64,000 nt of DNA from Parablautia intestinalis (lineage in GTDB: Bacteria; Bacillota; Clostridia; Lachnospirales; Lachnospiraceae). Of this stretch, positions 52,203 to 62,408 are shown one piece after another. The notes under the pieces were generated by a model that was not told the DNA's origin, did no database searches, and saw nothing but the letters and a program-made list of their open reading frames with translations. Positions within the stretch are counted from its first letter, which is position 1; each line of letters starts with the position of its first letter. The position numbers and the translations under genes are program-made. The stretch is taken from assembly GCA_003612395.1 (NCBI GenBank), contig RAYQ01000020.1, forward strand, positions 1 through 64,000, read 5' to 3'.

Positions 52203-53369
52203 TTAGTCCTTAAAAATAAGCTGCGCAAAGTCGTAAATACACATTCTCCATACATTCCAGTCATGGGCGCCCGGATATTCTTTCCGGATATGGGGGATCT
52301 GCTTTTGCTTTAACATCTCATCATCCGCCGCAAAATGCTCCCAGAAAGGATCCTCCGTACCCATGGCACGGAAACAAACGGGGTACTGCCTTACAAATTC
52401 TTCCTTATCCTCCAAAAGCGCCAGATGAGGGTTTAAGCCTGGCTGTCCATGGCTCATATCCAATTCACCACCTGTTATGATATCTCTCATAAATCCGCTG
52501 AATATTCCCAGGGCGCTAAAGCTGTCCGGATGGGAAAGCCCAATCATACTGGTCTGTACGGAGCCCATGGACAGCCCTGCCATAGCCCGCATCTTTTTCG
52601 TCCTCCCCACACGGAATTTTCCCTCCACAAAGGGCATCACATCCTGGAAGAGCTGCTTTTCCAGCAAACGGAAATTTACAATCCGCCTGCCGTCTTCCAC
52701 AGTCTGGACCATACCGTTGCACATAACCACCACGAAGGGAACCGCCTTCCCTTCCGCTATCAGATTGTCCAAAATAAAATGCACCTTTCCGGAATTGGTC
52801 CAGCCAATTTCGTTTTCACCATGGCCGTGCTGCAAATAAAGTACAGGAAATACCCGATCCGTTTCCTTTTCATAAATATAAGGCGTATAAACCACACAGC
52901 TCTCCCATTCGCCCGTTACCTCCGAAAAGAAAAACTCCCTTCTCACACTGCCGTGAGGCACATCCTTAATCTGATAAAAACTTTCCTCCGGTTTATACAA
53001 AGCCACATAATTATACGGCCTGCTGTAACCGTAGGTAATAGGCAGCATAGGCGTTAAAAATTCAGTATCATCTATAAAAAGCTGCACATACTGGATTCCC
53101 TTTCGGGAGGGATAAGCCATCTCCCATATTCCCTCCTGATTTTTCACGCAAAGGTACTTTGTCTCCTCAATCAGAACGGACACCGATTTTGCATTTGGCG
53201 CATAAAACCGCAGCCGGCAGGATCCGTCCTCTTTTAAGGCCACCGCCTCCACCTGTCCTTCAAAGGGCAGCACCTGGTTAAAGGCCAGTATCTGCTCGTT
53301 AATATTGCTCTTTTCTTTGCTTATTTTGTTCTTTTCCATTTTCATTTCCATCCTTCCTGCCACATACAA
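52203..53369 (-). CDS. CE1-like esterase (enterochelin/feruloyl esterase family)
   Basis: A 388-residue alpha/beta hydrolase. An N-terminal beta domain (about 25-120) contains GSCRLRFYAPNAKSVSVLIE, as in carbohydrate-binding module 48 type domains. The catalytic part has VFPVLYLQHGHGENEIGWTN (oxyanion region), MRAMAGLSMGSVQTSMIGLS with nucleophile Ser in G-L-S-M-G, AMGTEDPFWEHF with a likely acid and EYPGAHDWNVWRMC with His. No signal peptide, so it acts inside the cell. ATG 53369 and 53345 are both possible starts. It probably deacylates imported sugars. Confidence 0.82.
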   Translation of the reverse strand: MYVAGRMEMKMEKNKISKEKSNINEQILAFNQVLPFEGQVEAVALKEDGSCRLRFYAPNAKSVSVLIEETKYLCVKNQEGIWEMAYPSRKGIQYVQLFIDDTEFLTPMLPITYGYSRPYNYVALYKPEESFYQIKDVPHGSVRREFFFSEVTGEWESCVVYTPYIYEKETDRVFPVLYLQHGHGENEIGWTNSGKVHFILDNLIAEGKAVPFVVVMCNGMVQTVEDGRRIVNFRLLEKQLFQDVMPFVEGKFRVGRTKKMRAMAGLSMGSVQTSMIGLSHPDSFSALGIFSGFMRDIITGGELDMSHGQPGLNPHLALLEDKEEFVRQYPVCFRAMGTEDPFWEHFAADDEMLKQKQIPHIRKEYPGAHDWNVWRMCIYDFAQLIFKD

Positions 53370-53384
53370 ATTTCCTTCTTTTTT

Positions 53385-53609
53385 TCAGTCACGTTCCCGG
53401 ATAACACCGATGAATTTTGCCATTAGAGGAATATACGTAGCCCCAAAAACGCAGAACGCAACTGCCTGCACCTTCTTTTTATTCCTTGCCGGGATCTGCA
53501 TACCTGCTAAAATTCCCATTGAAAAAAGACAGAATTTAAGCAAAGCCATATCTTTCCAGTTACTTTTCTTTAAATACTTATCTGCATAGCCAAACAATTT
53601 TTTCATCAT
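53385..53609 (-). CDS. Small membrane protein
   Basis: A 74-residue protein, MMKKLFGYADKYLKKSNWKD, then two hydrophobic segments (ALLKFCLFSMGILAGMQIPA, VQAVAFCVFGATYIPLMAKF) separated by a basic K-K-K-V turn. Such short proteins are common in Lachnospiraceae and have no known role. It lies 15 bp upstream of the esterase on the same strand. Confidence 0.7.
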   Translation of the reverse strand: MMKKLFGYADKYLKKSNWKDMALLKFCLFSMGILAGMQIPARNKKKVQAVAFCVFGATYIPLMAKFIGVIRERD

Positions 53610-53883
53610 AACACCATCCCTTTCCGTAACCTGCCCTTTTTAAACGCAGGCACAAATTTGCTTCTCATCCATAAGCCCGTTCCCTTCACATAGCAGTATT
53701 TATTCCTTAATCTGCTGGCATTTTTGTCCGCTTTCCTTTATTATAATAATAAAAAAGAACTTTGGCCATTGTTTTCAGAAAATAATGCGCAAAACTTCTT
53801 ATGACCGGATTCGGTAACTATGAAGCCCAGGGCTGATTCGTTACACAAAAGAAGCCTTACAGAGAGAAAGGAAGGAAAATAAA

Positions 53884-55356
53884 ATGTACGATTTGTCAAA
53901 CTATCTGAAAAAGATAGAGGACGTCATCTCCGGTGGTCCCTATCACGATACCTGGGAATCTTTGTCCTCCTACCACGTACCAGTCTGGTACCAGAGGGCA
54001 AAATTTGGCATCTTTATTCACTGGGGCGTCTACTGCGTACCCGCTTTTGGCAGTGAATGGTATTCCCGCAATATGTATATCCAGGGTTCGCCGGAATATG
54101 AGCATCATATCAAAACCTACGGCCCTCATACCAGCTTTGGTTACAAGGATTTCATTCCTCTGTTTCGCGCCGAACATTTTCAGCCGGAAAAGTGGGCGGA
54201 GCTTTTTAAGCTCTCCGGCGCTAAATATGTAGTACCCGTGGCAGAGCACCATGACGGCTTTCAAATGTACCGGAGCGATATTTCAAACTGGAATGCCTTT
54301 GAGATGGGGCCAAGGCGGGACGTTTTGGGGGAATTGTCTGAAAGCTTAAGACAGGCCGGCATGGTAACAGGCGCATCCACCCACCGGCTGGAGCACTGGT
54401 TTTTTATGGGACGGGGAAAAGAATTTGAAAGTGATATCAAAGAACCTTTAAGGCGCGGGGATTTCTACTGGCCGGCTATGCCGGATCCTGACTTTCAGGC
54501 TCTTTTTGAAGATCCTGAGCCTACGGAAGAATACCTGCAGGACTGGCTGGCGCGCACCTGCGAAATCATTGACCGTTACCGGCCTAAAATCATTTATTTC
54601 GACTGGTGGATCCAAAGAGGAGTCTGTAAGCCATATTTAAAAAAGCTTGCTGCCTACTATTACAATCAGGCTGCCAAATGGGGAGAGGAAGTTGTCATCA
54701 ACTATAAGCATGACGCCTTCCAGTTTGGCACCGCAGTTCCGGATGTGGAAAGAGGACAGTTTGCGGATGTAAAGCCCTACTTCTGGCAGACGGACATGGC
54801 CATTGCCTTAAATTCCTGGTGTTATACGGAAAACAATCAGTTCCGCCCGGCCAGTGATATTGTCTGCGATCTGGTGGATATCGTAAGTAAGAACGGCTGC
54901 CTCTTGCTGAACGTAGGGCCTAAGGCAGACGGAACCATTTCCGCCGAAGATGAAAAGGTGCTCCGTGGCATCGGCCAGTGGCTTTCCACAAACGGGGAAG
55001 CAATTTACGATTCAAACGTTTACAGGACATACGGGGAGGGGCCTACACAGATTGTGGAAGGACAGTTTACGGACGGCATCAAGAAGAATTTTACCTCCAA
55101 AGATTTTCGCTTTACCACTGCAAAAGGATATCTGTATGCCACTGCTCTTAAGTGCAGCGAGGACGGGAACTACTGCATCACTTCTCTTGGCAGACAGGAT
55201 GCCTCCAGACAGGCCAACTTTCATGGCATCATCCGGAGTGTAAATGTCCTTGGCTTTGATACGCCCTGTACGTGGAACCGGGATGAAACCGGGCTCCATA
55301 TCAAATGCGCGGCCCAAAGCGACTATCCTATTGTATTTAAAATACAGACCGATTAA
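53884..55356 (+). CDS. Alpha-L-fucosidase, GH29
   Basis: A 490-residue glycoside hydrolase. The N-terminal WYQRAKFGIFIHWGVYCVPA is the GH29 hallmark, followed by the VVPVAEHHDGFQMYRSDISN active-site region, IIYFDWWIQRGVCKPYLKKL with the nucleophile Asp in Y-F-D, and SDIVCDLVDIVSKNGCLLLN. A C-terminal beta domain follows (about 380-490). No signal peptide, so it acts on imported fucosides. AAAGGAAGG precedes the ATG. Part of a glycan-use neighbourhood with the esterase and sugar permeases. Confidence 0.92.
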   Translation: MYDLSNYLKKIEDVISGGPYHDTWESLSSYHVPVWYQRAKFGIFIHWGVYCVPAFGSEWYSRNMYIQGSPEYEHHIKTYGPHTSFGYKDFIPLFRAEHFQPEKWAELFKLSGAKYVVPVAEHHDGFQMYRSDISNWNAFEMGPRRDVLGELSESLRQAGMVTGASTHRLEHWFFMGRGKEFESDIKEPLRRGDFYWPAMPDPDFQALFEDPEPTEEYLQDWLARTCEIIDRYRPKIIYFDWWIQRGVCKPYLKKLAAYYYNQAAKWGEEVVINYKHDAFQFGTAVPDVERGQFADVKPYFWQTDMAIALNSWCYTENNQFRPASDIVCDLVDIVSKNGCLLLNVGPKADGTISAEDEKVLRGIGQWLSTNGEAIYDSNVYRTYGEGPTQIVEGQFTDGIKKNFTSKDFRFTTAKGYLYATALKCSEDGNYCITSLGRQDASRQANFHGIIRSVNVLGFDTPCTWNRDETGLHIKCAAQSDYPIVFKIQTD

Positions 55357-55459
55357 CCGCCCGGCCCGGGCTGTTACAATCCGTGTGACAGCAGCCCCGA
55401 CCAAATATTGCCAAAGATATAATGGCATGATAAGATAAATTTATAAGGAGGAAAAACTT

Positions 55460-56089
55460 TTGGCAAAAGTAATTTTATTAAACGGAAGTCCCCATGCAAA
55501 GGGATGTACATGGGCCGCTCTGGATGAAATGATTCAAACCTTTGAAAAGGAAGGCATTGAAACAGAGCTGATTCATGTGGGAAACAAGGCGATCAGAGGA
55601 TGTATCGCCTGCAAGTACTGTGTAAAAAACGGAAAATGTGTATTTGATGATGATCTGGTAAATGAGGTGGCTCCAAAATTTGAGGCGGCCCAGGGACTGG
55701 TTGTTGGAAGCCCTGTATATTACAGTTCGCCAAACGGAACCATTCTTTCCTTCATGGACAGACTTTTTTACAGCACCTCTTTTTCCAGGCACATGAAGGT
55801 CGGCGCGGCAGTTGTAAGCTGCAGACGCGGCGGCAACACCGCTACCTATGACGTACTGAATAAATATTTTACCATCAGCAATATGCCCGTTGCATCCAGC
55901 ACTTACTGGAATCAGGTTCATGGCTTTACCGCCGAGGATGTGAAAAAGGATTTGGAAGGCCTTCAAACCATGCGGAACCTTGCGCGGAATATGGCTTTTA
56001 TGATTAAAGCATTTTCCGATGCAAAAGAAAAATACGGTCTTCCTGAAATGGAACATGATTATTTTACCAGCTTTCCTGATGGCAAATAG
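55460..56089 (+). CDS. Flavodoxin-like NAD(P)H-dependent oxidoreductase
   Basis: A 209-residue iron-sulfur-flavoprotein-like protein. VILLNGSPHAKGCTWAALDE is the FMN loop, GCIACKYCVKNGKCVFDDDL (about 49-68) carries four cysteines, and VVGSPVYYSSPNGTILSFMD and SCRRGGNTATYDVLNKYFTI are as in its relative at 16834. Start is TTG 55460 with AAGGAGG ten bases upstream. It probably supplies electrons to reduce quinones or other small compounds. Confidence 0.85.
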   Translation: MAKVILLNGSPHAKGCTWAALDEMIQTFEKEGIETELIHVGNKAIRGCIACKYCVKNGKCVFDDDLVNEVAPKFEAAQGLVVGSPVYYSSPNGTILSFMDRLFYSTSFSRHMKVGAAVVSCRRGGNTATYDVLNKYFTISNMPVASSTYWNQVHGFTAEDVKKDLEGLQTMRNLARNMAFMIKAFSDAKEKYGLPEMEHDYFTSFPDGK

Positions 56090-56175
56090 GTTGGAAAGCG
56101 GGCTGTTGGAAGCATGGAGGTTCGATTGGAAAAGGGATCATGTTTATTAGTATGAAAGAGAAAGGATTGCACATT

Positions 56176-57213
56176 ATGAAAAAAGTGCTATTTATTGGCG
56201 GAACAGGCACCATCAGCGCCGCTATTGTAAAACGGCTGTCTAAAAAGCTGAACTGGGAAGTATGGCTTCTCAACCGCGGGAACCGGAAAATAAACTTTCC
56301 TGAGGGTGTCCACCAGATTATTGCAGACATCAGCAATGAGCAGGAAGTAACAGAAAAGCTGAAAAATCATACCTTCGATGTTGTCTGTGAGTTTATCGGT
56401 TTTACACTAAAGGATGTGGAGCGGGATTACAGGCTTTTTAAAGGGAAAACCAAACAGTACATCTTTACCAGTTCCGCTTCCGCATATCACAAACCCGCGG
56501 CAAACTATATCATTACGGAAGGAACCACTCTTGCCAACCCTCACTGGCAATATTCCCGGGATAAAATCGCATGTGAAGAATTTCTGATGAAAAAGTACCG
56601 GGAGGAAGGTTTTCCTGTTACCATCGTAAGACCCAGTCATACCTATGATGAACGTCATGTTCCTCTGGGCGTACATGGAAACAATGGTTTCTGGCAGGTG
56701 ATCCGGCGTATGATGGATGGAAAGCCTGTCATTATCCAGGGTGACGGCACTTCCCTTTGGACACTTACCTTCAGTAAGGATTTTGCTATAGGCTATACCG
56801 GTCTTATGGGTAACCGCCATGCTATCGGGGAGGCATTTCAAATTACCAGCGATGAAGCCCTTTCATGGAATCAGATTTACGCCACAATCGCAGATGCTCT
56901 GGGCGTAGAGCTGAAAGCTTATCATGTGGCCTCCGAATTTCTGGCGGCGGCCGGAAAACCATATGGCTATGACTATGAAGGAAGTCTCACAGGAGACAAA
57001 TCTGTCTCCGTTGTCTTTGACAACACCAAACTGAAACGTGTTGTGCCGGATATGAAAACCACCGTGCGTTTTGATCAGGGCGTGCGAATTGCCCTTGATT
57101 ACGTCCTCTCCCACCCGGAAGAATGCCAGCAGGCAGATCCCGAATTTGATGCGTGGTGCGACAAGGTGATTTTTGCACTGGAAAATGCAAAAAAATCTAT
57201 GGTAAATCATTAG
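56176..57213 (+). CDS. NAD-dependent epimerase/dehydratase family protein
   Basis: A 345-residue short-chain dehydrogenase of the extended type. MKKVLFIGGTGTISAAIVKR has the Rossmann G-G-T-G-T-I-S, and YIFTSSASAYHKPAANYIIT has the Tyr region, with DKIACEEFLMKKYREEGFPV carrying the conserved helix. The catalytic Y-x-x-x-K is not classic, since the residues read Y-S-R-D-K. ATG 56176 has AAAGGA ahead. Likely acts on a nucleotide sugar or free sugar; the substrate is unknown. Confidence 0.85.
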   Translation: MKKVLFIGGTGTISAAIVKRLSKKLNWEVWLLNRGNRKINFPEGVHQIIADISNEQEVTEKLKNHTFDVVCEFIGFTLKDVERDYRLFKGKTKQYIFTSSASAYHKPAANYIITEGTTLANPHWQYSRDKIACEEFLMKKYREEGFPVTIVRPSHTYDERHVPLGVHGNNGFWQVIRRMMDGKPVIIQGDGTSLWTLTFSKDFAIGYTGLMGNRHAIGEAFQITSDEALSWNQIYATIADALGVELKAYHVASEFLAAAGKPYGYDYEGSLTGDKSVSVVFDNTKLKRVVPDMKTTVRFDQGVRIALDYVLSHPEECQQADPEFDAWCDKVIFALENAKKSMVNH

Positions 57214-57228
57214 AAATAATTGAAAGCT

Positions 57229-57295
57229 TTGGCCGGGAAACCAATGCTCTGCCATCAGGCATAAAGTCGGACTCCCGGCCCTGTTTTTGTATTCC
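57229..57295 (+). terminator. Intrinsic terminator after the epimerase
   Basis: GGCCGGGA (57230-57237) pairs with TCCCGGCC (57272-57279 region), followed by TGTTTTTG. The loop is long but internal pairing is possible. Confidence 0.6.
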
Positions 57296-57347
57296 ACAAG
57301 TATGGAATTTGGGATGCCGGCAGGAGGCCGTAAGCAAACGGTCCGCT

Positions 57348-57620
57348 TTATCCCCTGATTCCCGACATCCGCCATTCATGGGCATAGTAATTGTATCGCA
57401 GTTGGAACGTCTTTTGAGATCCATAAAGCGATGCCGCGCAGACAAAATTGGCCCCTAAAGAGCTGCACTGCTGATCCGTTGAAATAATCTTATCTATATT
57501 AATGGTAATAATTTCATCATTCCGGTCGCGGAAACGGAATCTCATGGGTGTTATCTTTCCATTTGTATCAGTGCAGGATATCATTTGTACCGGAATATCA
57601 ACACACAAAATACTCTCCAT
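57348..57620 (-). CDS. Hypothetical protein
   Basis: A 90-residue protein, MESILCVDIPVQMISCTDTN, then GKITPMRFRFRDRNDEIITI and SLYGSQKTFQLRYNYYAHEW. Beta-rich, no signal peptide. GGAGG lies seven bases upstream of ATG 57620, which decides this start over a longer frame. I do not recognise it beyond its frequent occurrence in related genomes. It lies between the terminator and a MATE gene. Confidence 0.7.
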   Translation of the reverse strand: MESILCVDIPVQMISCTDTNGKITPMRFRFRDRNDEIITINIDKIISTDQQCSSLGANFVCAASLYGSQKTFQLRYNYYAHEWRMSGIRG

Positions 57621-57758
57621 GATAGTTCCTCCTGTCTGTTTTCTTTCTTGGCGCCCCCCTCTCAAAATATATTTTATCATATCGAACATTTGTTTGTAAA
57701 CCAGACATACAGCAAATCCCGCATCCAAATTCTGGAAACCACAAAACATACTTTCCTG

Positions 57759-59138
57759 TTAGTTATTACATTTTTTCTCATTCTCAGCCATTCCCCGAAG
57801 CTCCTTTACCACCATCACAACAATCGCCTGGGTCAGAATAAAGGTAAGGCCGTCTGCCATAGGCTGTGCCAGCTGAAGTCCTGTTATCCCAAAAAGCCCC
57901 GGCAGGATCAAAATTGCCGGAATAAAAAACAGCCCCTGTTTACTCACTGCAGTGAGTGTTGCCCGGAAACTATATCCAATAGACTGGGTCAGCATATTCC
58001 CAATAATAACATAGGACTGAAAGGGCAGCAGACAACACTGCATTTTAAGGGCCAGGGCGCCAATGCGGATTACCTCTGCATCTTCCTTTCTAAACAAGCG
58101 CATAATCGGCGTGGAAACAGCAAACATGATCACGCCCATAATAAGTAAAAATATGAGGGCCACACGTCTGCAGAAAAAGTAGGCCTCCAGCACTCTGTCA
58201 TATCGCTTTGCTCCGAAATTAAACCCGCATACCGGCTGAAAGCCCTGTCCGAAGCCAATCAGCGCCGAATTAATGAACATCATAATTCTTGTGACAATGG
58301 ACATTGCCGCCACTGCCGCATCTCCAAATCCGGAGGCCGCCACATTCAAAAAGACAGATGCCGCACTGGCCAGTCCCTGCCGTCCTAAAGTAGGCATACC
58401 GGCAGATAAAATTTCCTTATATACCCATCCCCGAAAAGTAAAATATTTAGGAAACGGCTTTAACACGTTTTTCGACCGGATCACCAGAATCAGCAAAATA
58501 ATAAAGCTTACAAACTGACTGAAAATCGTAGCAATTGCCGCTCCGGAAATTCCCATTTTAAATCCAAAAATCAAAACCGGATCCAGAATAACATTCAGCA
58601 CTCCGCCTGTTGTAATCCCTATCATAGAAAGGGCGGCGTTTCCCTGGGAGCGGAGATGGTTATTAAACACAAAGGAAACCGTCATATAAGGCGCCGCAAT
58701 CAATATGTACCTGCCATAATCCTTTGCAAAAGGCGCAATGGTCTGCGTTGCCCCTAGCATCCGGACCAGCCTGTCAATATTCAAAATACCCAGAACCGCC
58801 AAAACAAGCCCTAAGGCAAAAGCCGTGTACACTGCCGTAGAGCAGGCTCTCCTGGCCTTGTCCTGCTCCCTGGCTCCCAGCATTCTGGACATATAATTTC
58901 CGCTTCCCATACCAAGTGTAAAGCCAATGGCCTGAATCATAGCCATCAGGGAAAAATTCACTCCCACCGCTCCTGAAGCGCTTGTGCTTAACTGGCTCAC
59001 AAAAAAAGTGTCAGCCATATTATATATGGAAGTTATCAACATGCTGATAATTGTCGGCACTGCCAGTTTTGGTATCAACCGGTTAATCGGCGTCTCCACC
59101 ATCATTTTGTATTTTTCTTCGTAGCTCATCATTTTCAT
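57759..59138 (-). CDS. MATE family efflux transporter
   Basis: A 459-residue 12-span protein. TPINRLIPKLAVPTIISMLI opens the first bundle with the typical SIYNMADTFFVSQLSTSASG (about 37-56), and GQGFQPVCGFNFGAKRYDRV the second. It belongs to the NorM/DinF-like MATE set common in gut Clostridia. ATG 59138 has GGAGG eight bases upstream; the longer TTG start lacks this. Substrate unknown. No leader like that of the first MATE gene is visible. Confidence 0.9.
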   Translation of the reverse strand: MKMMSYEEKYKMMVETPINRLIPKLAVPTIISMLITSIYNMADTFFVSQLSTSASGAVGVNFSLMAMIQAIGFTLGMGSGNYMSRMLGAREQDKARRACSTAVYTAFALGLVLAVLGILNIDRLVRMLGATQTIAPFAKDYGRYILIAAPYMTVSFVFNNHLRSQGNAALSMIGITTGGVLNVILDPVLIFGFKMGISGAAIATIFSQFVSFIILLILVIRSKNVLKPFPKYFTFRGWVYKEILSAGMPTLGRQGLASAASVFLNVAASGFGDAAVAAMSIVTRIMMFINSALIGFGQGFQPVCGFNFGAKRYDRVLEAYFFCRRVALIFLLIMGVIMFAVSTPIMRLFRKEDAEVIRIGALALKMQCCLLPFQSYVIIGNMLTQSIGYSFRATLTAVSKQGLFFIPAILILPGLFGITGLQLAQPMADGLTFILTQAIVVMVVKELRGMAENEKKCNN

Positions 59139-59377
59139 CCTGCATTCCTCCAATCTCCTGCTGTCCTATGTATCAGTGATTTTATTATATAACTTTTAGG
59201 GGACAATTTACAATTGTTCTTTCTTCTCCTGTGGCAGCTTTGAACAGCTTTGAATACTCTCCGTCTCCATTGCATTCCTCCTGACAATTTGATATAATTC
59301 GTATGGGTTATTGCTATCCTGAAAGCTGGCGTAATACATGCATTATAAACGGAAGAACATCAAAGGGGGAAAGAGAA

Positions 59378-61405
59378 GTGAAATTACTAAAAAATCAAAA
59401 ACTGGCTGCGCGAATCAGTACTTTGACATCTATTATCACCATAGCAGGCATGCTATTGTTGTGGTGTATCGTTGCACAAAGTGCCTCCGCCACGGTAAAA
59501 ACCAATGTTACCAATCAAATGACGGATGCCGTGAAATCACGGGCCGCTATTATCAATAATTATGTATCTTCAGCAGAAGAACATATGTCTGCATTTGCTC
59601 TCAGCAGTGAGGTGCGGAATCTTTTGCGTGATCCGCAAAACCCGGATCTTGTCAGGCAGGCCCAACAGTATACGGAAGACTTTGCTTCTGTCAAAGGTAT
59701 CTTTGAAGGTCTGTATATTGCCTCACCGGAAACCTGTGTCCTTACACACACCTCTGAGGGAGCCGTTGGTATGGTTACCCGCCCCGGTGACAGTCTTGCG
59801 CCATTCCGGGATACTATTCTGGCTGAACCCAGGCTGACCAATCTTGGTATCATGAAATCACCGGGTACCGGTGCCATGATTCTGTCCATGTATTACCCTA
59901 TCTTTGAAAATGAGCAGTGTATTGGATATGTAGGCGCGGGTGTGTTCGCAGGCACCCTGATGGATTCCCTCTTAGAGCTGAACATTCACGGTCTGCCCAA
60001 CAGCGAATATGTGTTTATTAACGCTGAAACCGGCGTCTATCTCTATCATGAAAATGAAGAACTGCTGAATACTGAAACCACTGACCCCGGCTATCAGGAA
60101 ATCATGCGGCGTATACAGTCCAGTGGGACCACAGAACCGGGAACCTATTCCTATCGGGATGAAAATGGTGTAAAGCAGTTTGTCGTTTATCAGTATCTGG
60201 CTGATCGAAACTGGATATTCATGGTTCGGGATAATACCGGGGAGGTTTATCGTGTGGTGGCTGAAATCAGAATTACGGTGGGCCTTATCTGCGCCGCCGT
60301 CACATTGCTGATCATCCTGTGTCTGGTTGGAATGATGCGGCGCGTGGGGCAAAATCTGATTACAGTGGAAAGCGCCATCGAACAGCTGGGACGGTTGGAG
60401 CTGGCGGCTGACCAGGGACTATCTACTTTGTATGACCGGGATGATGAGATCGGCAGCATTGCCAGAACGACCCATGCTCTGTGTGAACGGCTGCGCCTGA
60501 CCATTGATGATATTGGCCGGATTTTGGGCGAAATGGCAGACGGCAATATTGCTGTTGATGTGACTTGCGGGGAGTCTTATTACATTGGCGACTTTCAGGT
60601 TTTGGCAAAAAGCCTCGGCACGATCCGCTCTAAGCTGCTCCAGCTTACCCGCAACATTGTGCAGGTTTCTAACCGTGTGACAGGGGAAGCTGATGAAGTA
60701 TCAGAAAGTTCGGTAAGCCTGATGCAGGGAATACAGACCCAGGAAGCCTCTGTCACACGCCTGACCGAGAATGCGGAGGATATTGTTGTCCAGATTCGTT
60801 CCAATACCGAAAATTGCTCATCGGCCCAAAATCTGGCGGATCAGGCTGCTCTGTATACCGCTGAGGCAGATCAGGCAATGAGCCGGATGACCAGCGCTAT
60901 GGATAATATTGCCCATTCCTCCGAGGAAATTGAGAAAATCACTCTGGTTATTGAGAATATTGCATTTCAGACCAACCTTCTGGCCTTAAATGCGGCAATA
61001 GAAGCCGCCCGGGCCGGCGACTCCGGTAAAGGTTTTGCCGTAGTGGCAGACAGGGTTCGCACATTAGCTGCAGAATCTGCTGAAGCGGCAAAAGACACTG
61101 CCGATTTGATCAACCGCTCAATTCAGGACATCCATGCCGGCATGGAAGCAACCGAACAGGCGGCTGATATTATGCGTACCATCGGCGAATGCACCGGCTC
61201 GATCAAAGAGCAGATGCACGGAATTGCAGATGCCAGTATGCGGCAGTCGGATATGATCACCCAGGTAGGCAAGGAAATCGAAGAAATTTCCCTTGTGGTG
61301 CAGAATAACTCTACGGCCGTAAATCAAAGCGCCGGCAGCCTTCAAAACCTTTCCGAACAGGCTAAGGAACTCAATCAGCTGGTTGGACAGTTTCAAATTG
61401 ACTAA
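59378..61405 (+). CDS. Methyl-accepting chemotaxis protein
   Basis: A 675-residue receptor with an N-terminal span (about 12-35), an extracellular dCache-type sensor (about 36-300) including [20 protein letters not shown], a second span (about 300-325, [20 protein letters not shown]), a HAMP-like linker, and a signalling domain with the hairpin tip [20 protein letters not shown] and [20 protein letters not shown]. It feeds CheA/CheW, which are not in this window. GTG 59378 has GGGGG eight bases ahead. Confidence 0.92.
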   Translation: MKLLKNQKLAARISTLTSIITIAGMLLLWCIVAQSASATVKTNVTNQMTDAVKSRAAIINNYVSSAEEHMSAFALSSEVRNLLRDPQNPDLVRQAQQYTEDFASVKGIFEGLYIASPETCVLTHTSEGAVGMVTRPGDSLAPFRDTILAEPRLTNLGIMKSPGTGAMILSMYYPIFENEQCIGYVGAGVFAGTLMDSLLELNIHGLPNSEYVFINAETGVYLYHENEELLNTETTDPGYQEIMRRIQSSGTTEPGTYSYRDENGVKQFVVYQYLADRNWIFMVRDNTGEVYRVVAEIRITVGLICAAVTLLIILCLVGMMRRVGQNLITVESAIEQLGRLELAADQGLSTLYDRDDEIGSIARTTHALCERLRLTIDDIGRILGEMADGNIAVDVTCGESYYIGDFQVLAKSLGTIRSKLLQLTRNIVQVSNRVTGEADEVSESSVSLMQGIQTQEASVTRLTENAEDIVVQIRSNTENCSSAQNLADQAALYTAEADQAMSRMTSAMDNIAHSSEEIEKITLVIENIAFQTNLLALNAAIEAARAGDSGKGFAVVADRVRTLAAESAEAAKDTADLINRSIQDIHAGMEATEQAADIMRTIGECTGSIKEQMHGIADASMRQSDMITQVGKEIEEISLVVQNNSTAVNQSAGSLQNLSEQAKELNQLVGQFQID

Positions 61406-61437
61406 TACATCCAAAACTCTCTGGAAGGTGTGCGGCT

Positions 61438-62325
61438 TTAATCAAAAAAATTTTTGATTCCCTCTGCCGCTGCCTCGTCCAGTACTACTTTTCCCCCAGG
61501 CAGAAGTTTTAACACTGTTCCGGGGATTTCATCCGTAGGCCTGCTTTTGTACATCCGTTCCACAATATCCTTTTTGGCAGTCCCGGAAACCTGCAGGATC
61601 ACCTGTTTTGTCTCAAACATATGATGCACTCCAAGCGTAATCCCCCTGCTCAGTTTCATAGGACCGGAGAAATATTTCTGTCCCACACTCATGGTTGTCT
61701 CGGAAAGTTCCACCACCTTTGCGTAATCCCCGAAATTTCCTCCCGGCTCATTCAGCCCCAGATGGCCGTTCATTCCAAGCCCTAAAAGCATAAGGTCTAT
61801 TCCTCCATGCTGAAAAATAATTTCATCTATTCTTGCGCATTCCTTCCCCAGATCTTTGGCATGAATATCAAACAAATGCATTTTTTCCGGTCGGATGCCA
61901 AGAGGATTGTACAAATGCTTCTTAAGAAAGTTTGTACAGTTTTCACTCTCGTCCTCCAAATCCAGCCACTCATCCAAAGCTACAAAGTCCGCCTGTGAAA
62001 AGTCAATTTCTCCTTTATTCTGCATCTCTTTTAGTATTTCACAGGTTCTTATGACCGTGCTTCCTGCCGGAAAGCAAAGCAGTGCATCCGGTTTCTTTAC
62101 AAGGCATTCCTTCACCAGCTGTGCACAGCGCCTTGACATCCCCTCATTATCCGGAAAAATTTCTGTATCCGGAAAACTCACCGGTAGCTCTGCCCCCAGC
62201 TTTATGGCTGTTTCTTCCATACAATTACACAAAGTTCCCTCTTCCCTGCTGTGGGCAATACAGGCCGCACAGTTATTCCTATATGTACAAGGTATATTAG
62301 GACAATTACAAATACCTTTCATCAT
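61438..62325 (-). CDS. Glucosamine-6-phosphate deaminase-like protein with Cys-rich N-terminus
   Basis: A 295-residue protein. The first 35 residues (MMKGICNCPNIPCTYRNNCA plus ACIAHSREEGTLCNC) hold eight cysteines resembling small DUF6485-type zinc proteins. The rest is a NagB/GlcN6P-deaminase fold: CFPAGSTVIRTCEILKEM (phosphate loop), ADFVALDEWLD (catalytic Asp), LMLLGLGMNGHLGLNEPG (catalytic His region). ATG 62325 has GGAG six bases ahead. Standard NagB lacks the cysteine-rich extension. It likely converts an amino sugar phosphate in the glycan pathway. Confidence 0.82.
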   Translation of the reverse strand: MMKGICNCPNIPCTYRNNCAACIAHSREEGTLCNCMEETAIKLGAELPVSFPDTEIFPDNEGMSRRCAQLVKECLVKKPDALLCFPAGSTVIRTCEILKEMQNKGEIDFSQADFVALDEWLDLEDESENCTNFLKKHLYNPLGIRPEKMHLFDIHAKDLGKECARIDEIIFQHGGIDLMLLGLGMNGHLGLNEPGGNFGDYAKVVELSETTMSVGQKYFSGPMKLSRGITLGVHHMFETKQVILQVSGTAKKDIVERMYKSRPTDEIPGTVLKLLPGGKVVLDEAAAEGIKNFFD

Positions 62326-62408
62326 TCTGATCTCCATTCCTGCCGTCAGCCCCCAAACCGGGGCCAAGGCACAAAGTTTTACTTTCTCATTTTGCTTCCA
62401 ACCGCCCG

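Noticed and set aside
52049..52264. A 71-codon frame overlapping the esterase end
   Set aside because: It overlaps the esterase in another frame, lacks a ribosome-binding site and has no known domain.
57348..57749. The longer 133-codon start of the hypothetical protein
   Set aside because: GGAGG seven bases before the internal ATG at 57620 clearly sets a 90-residue protein.
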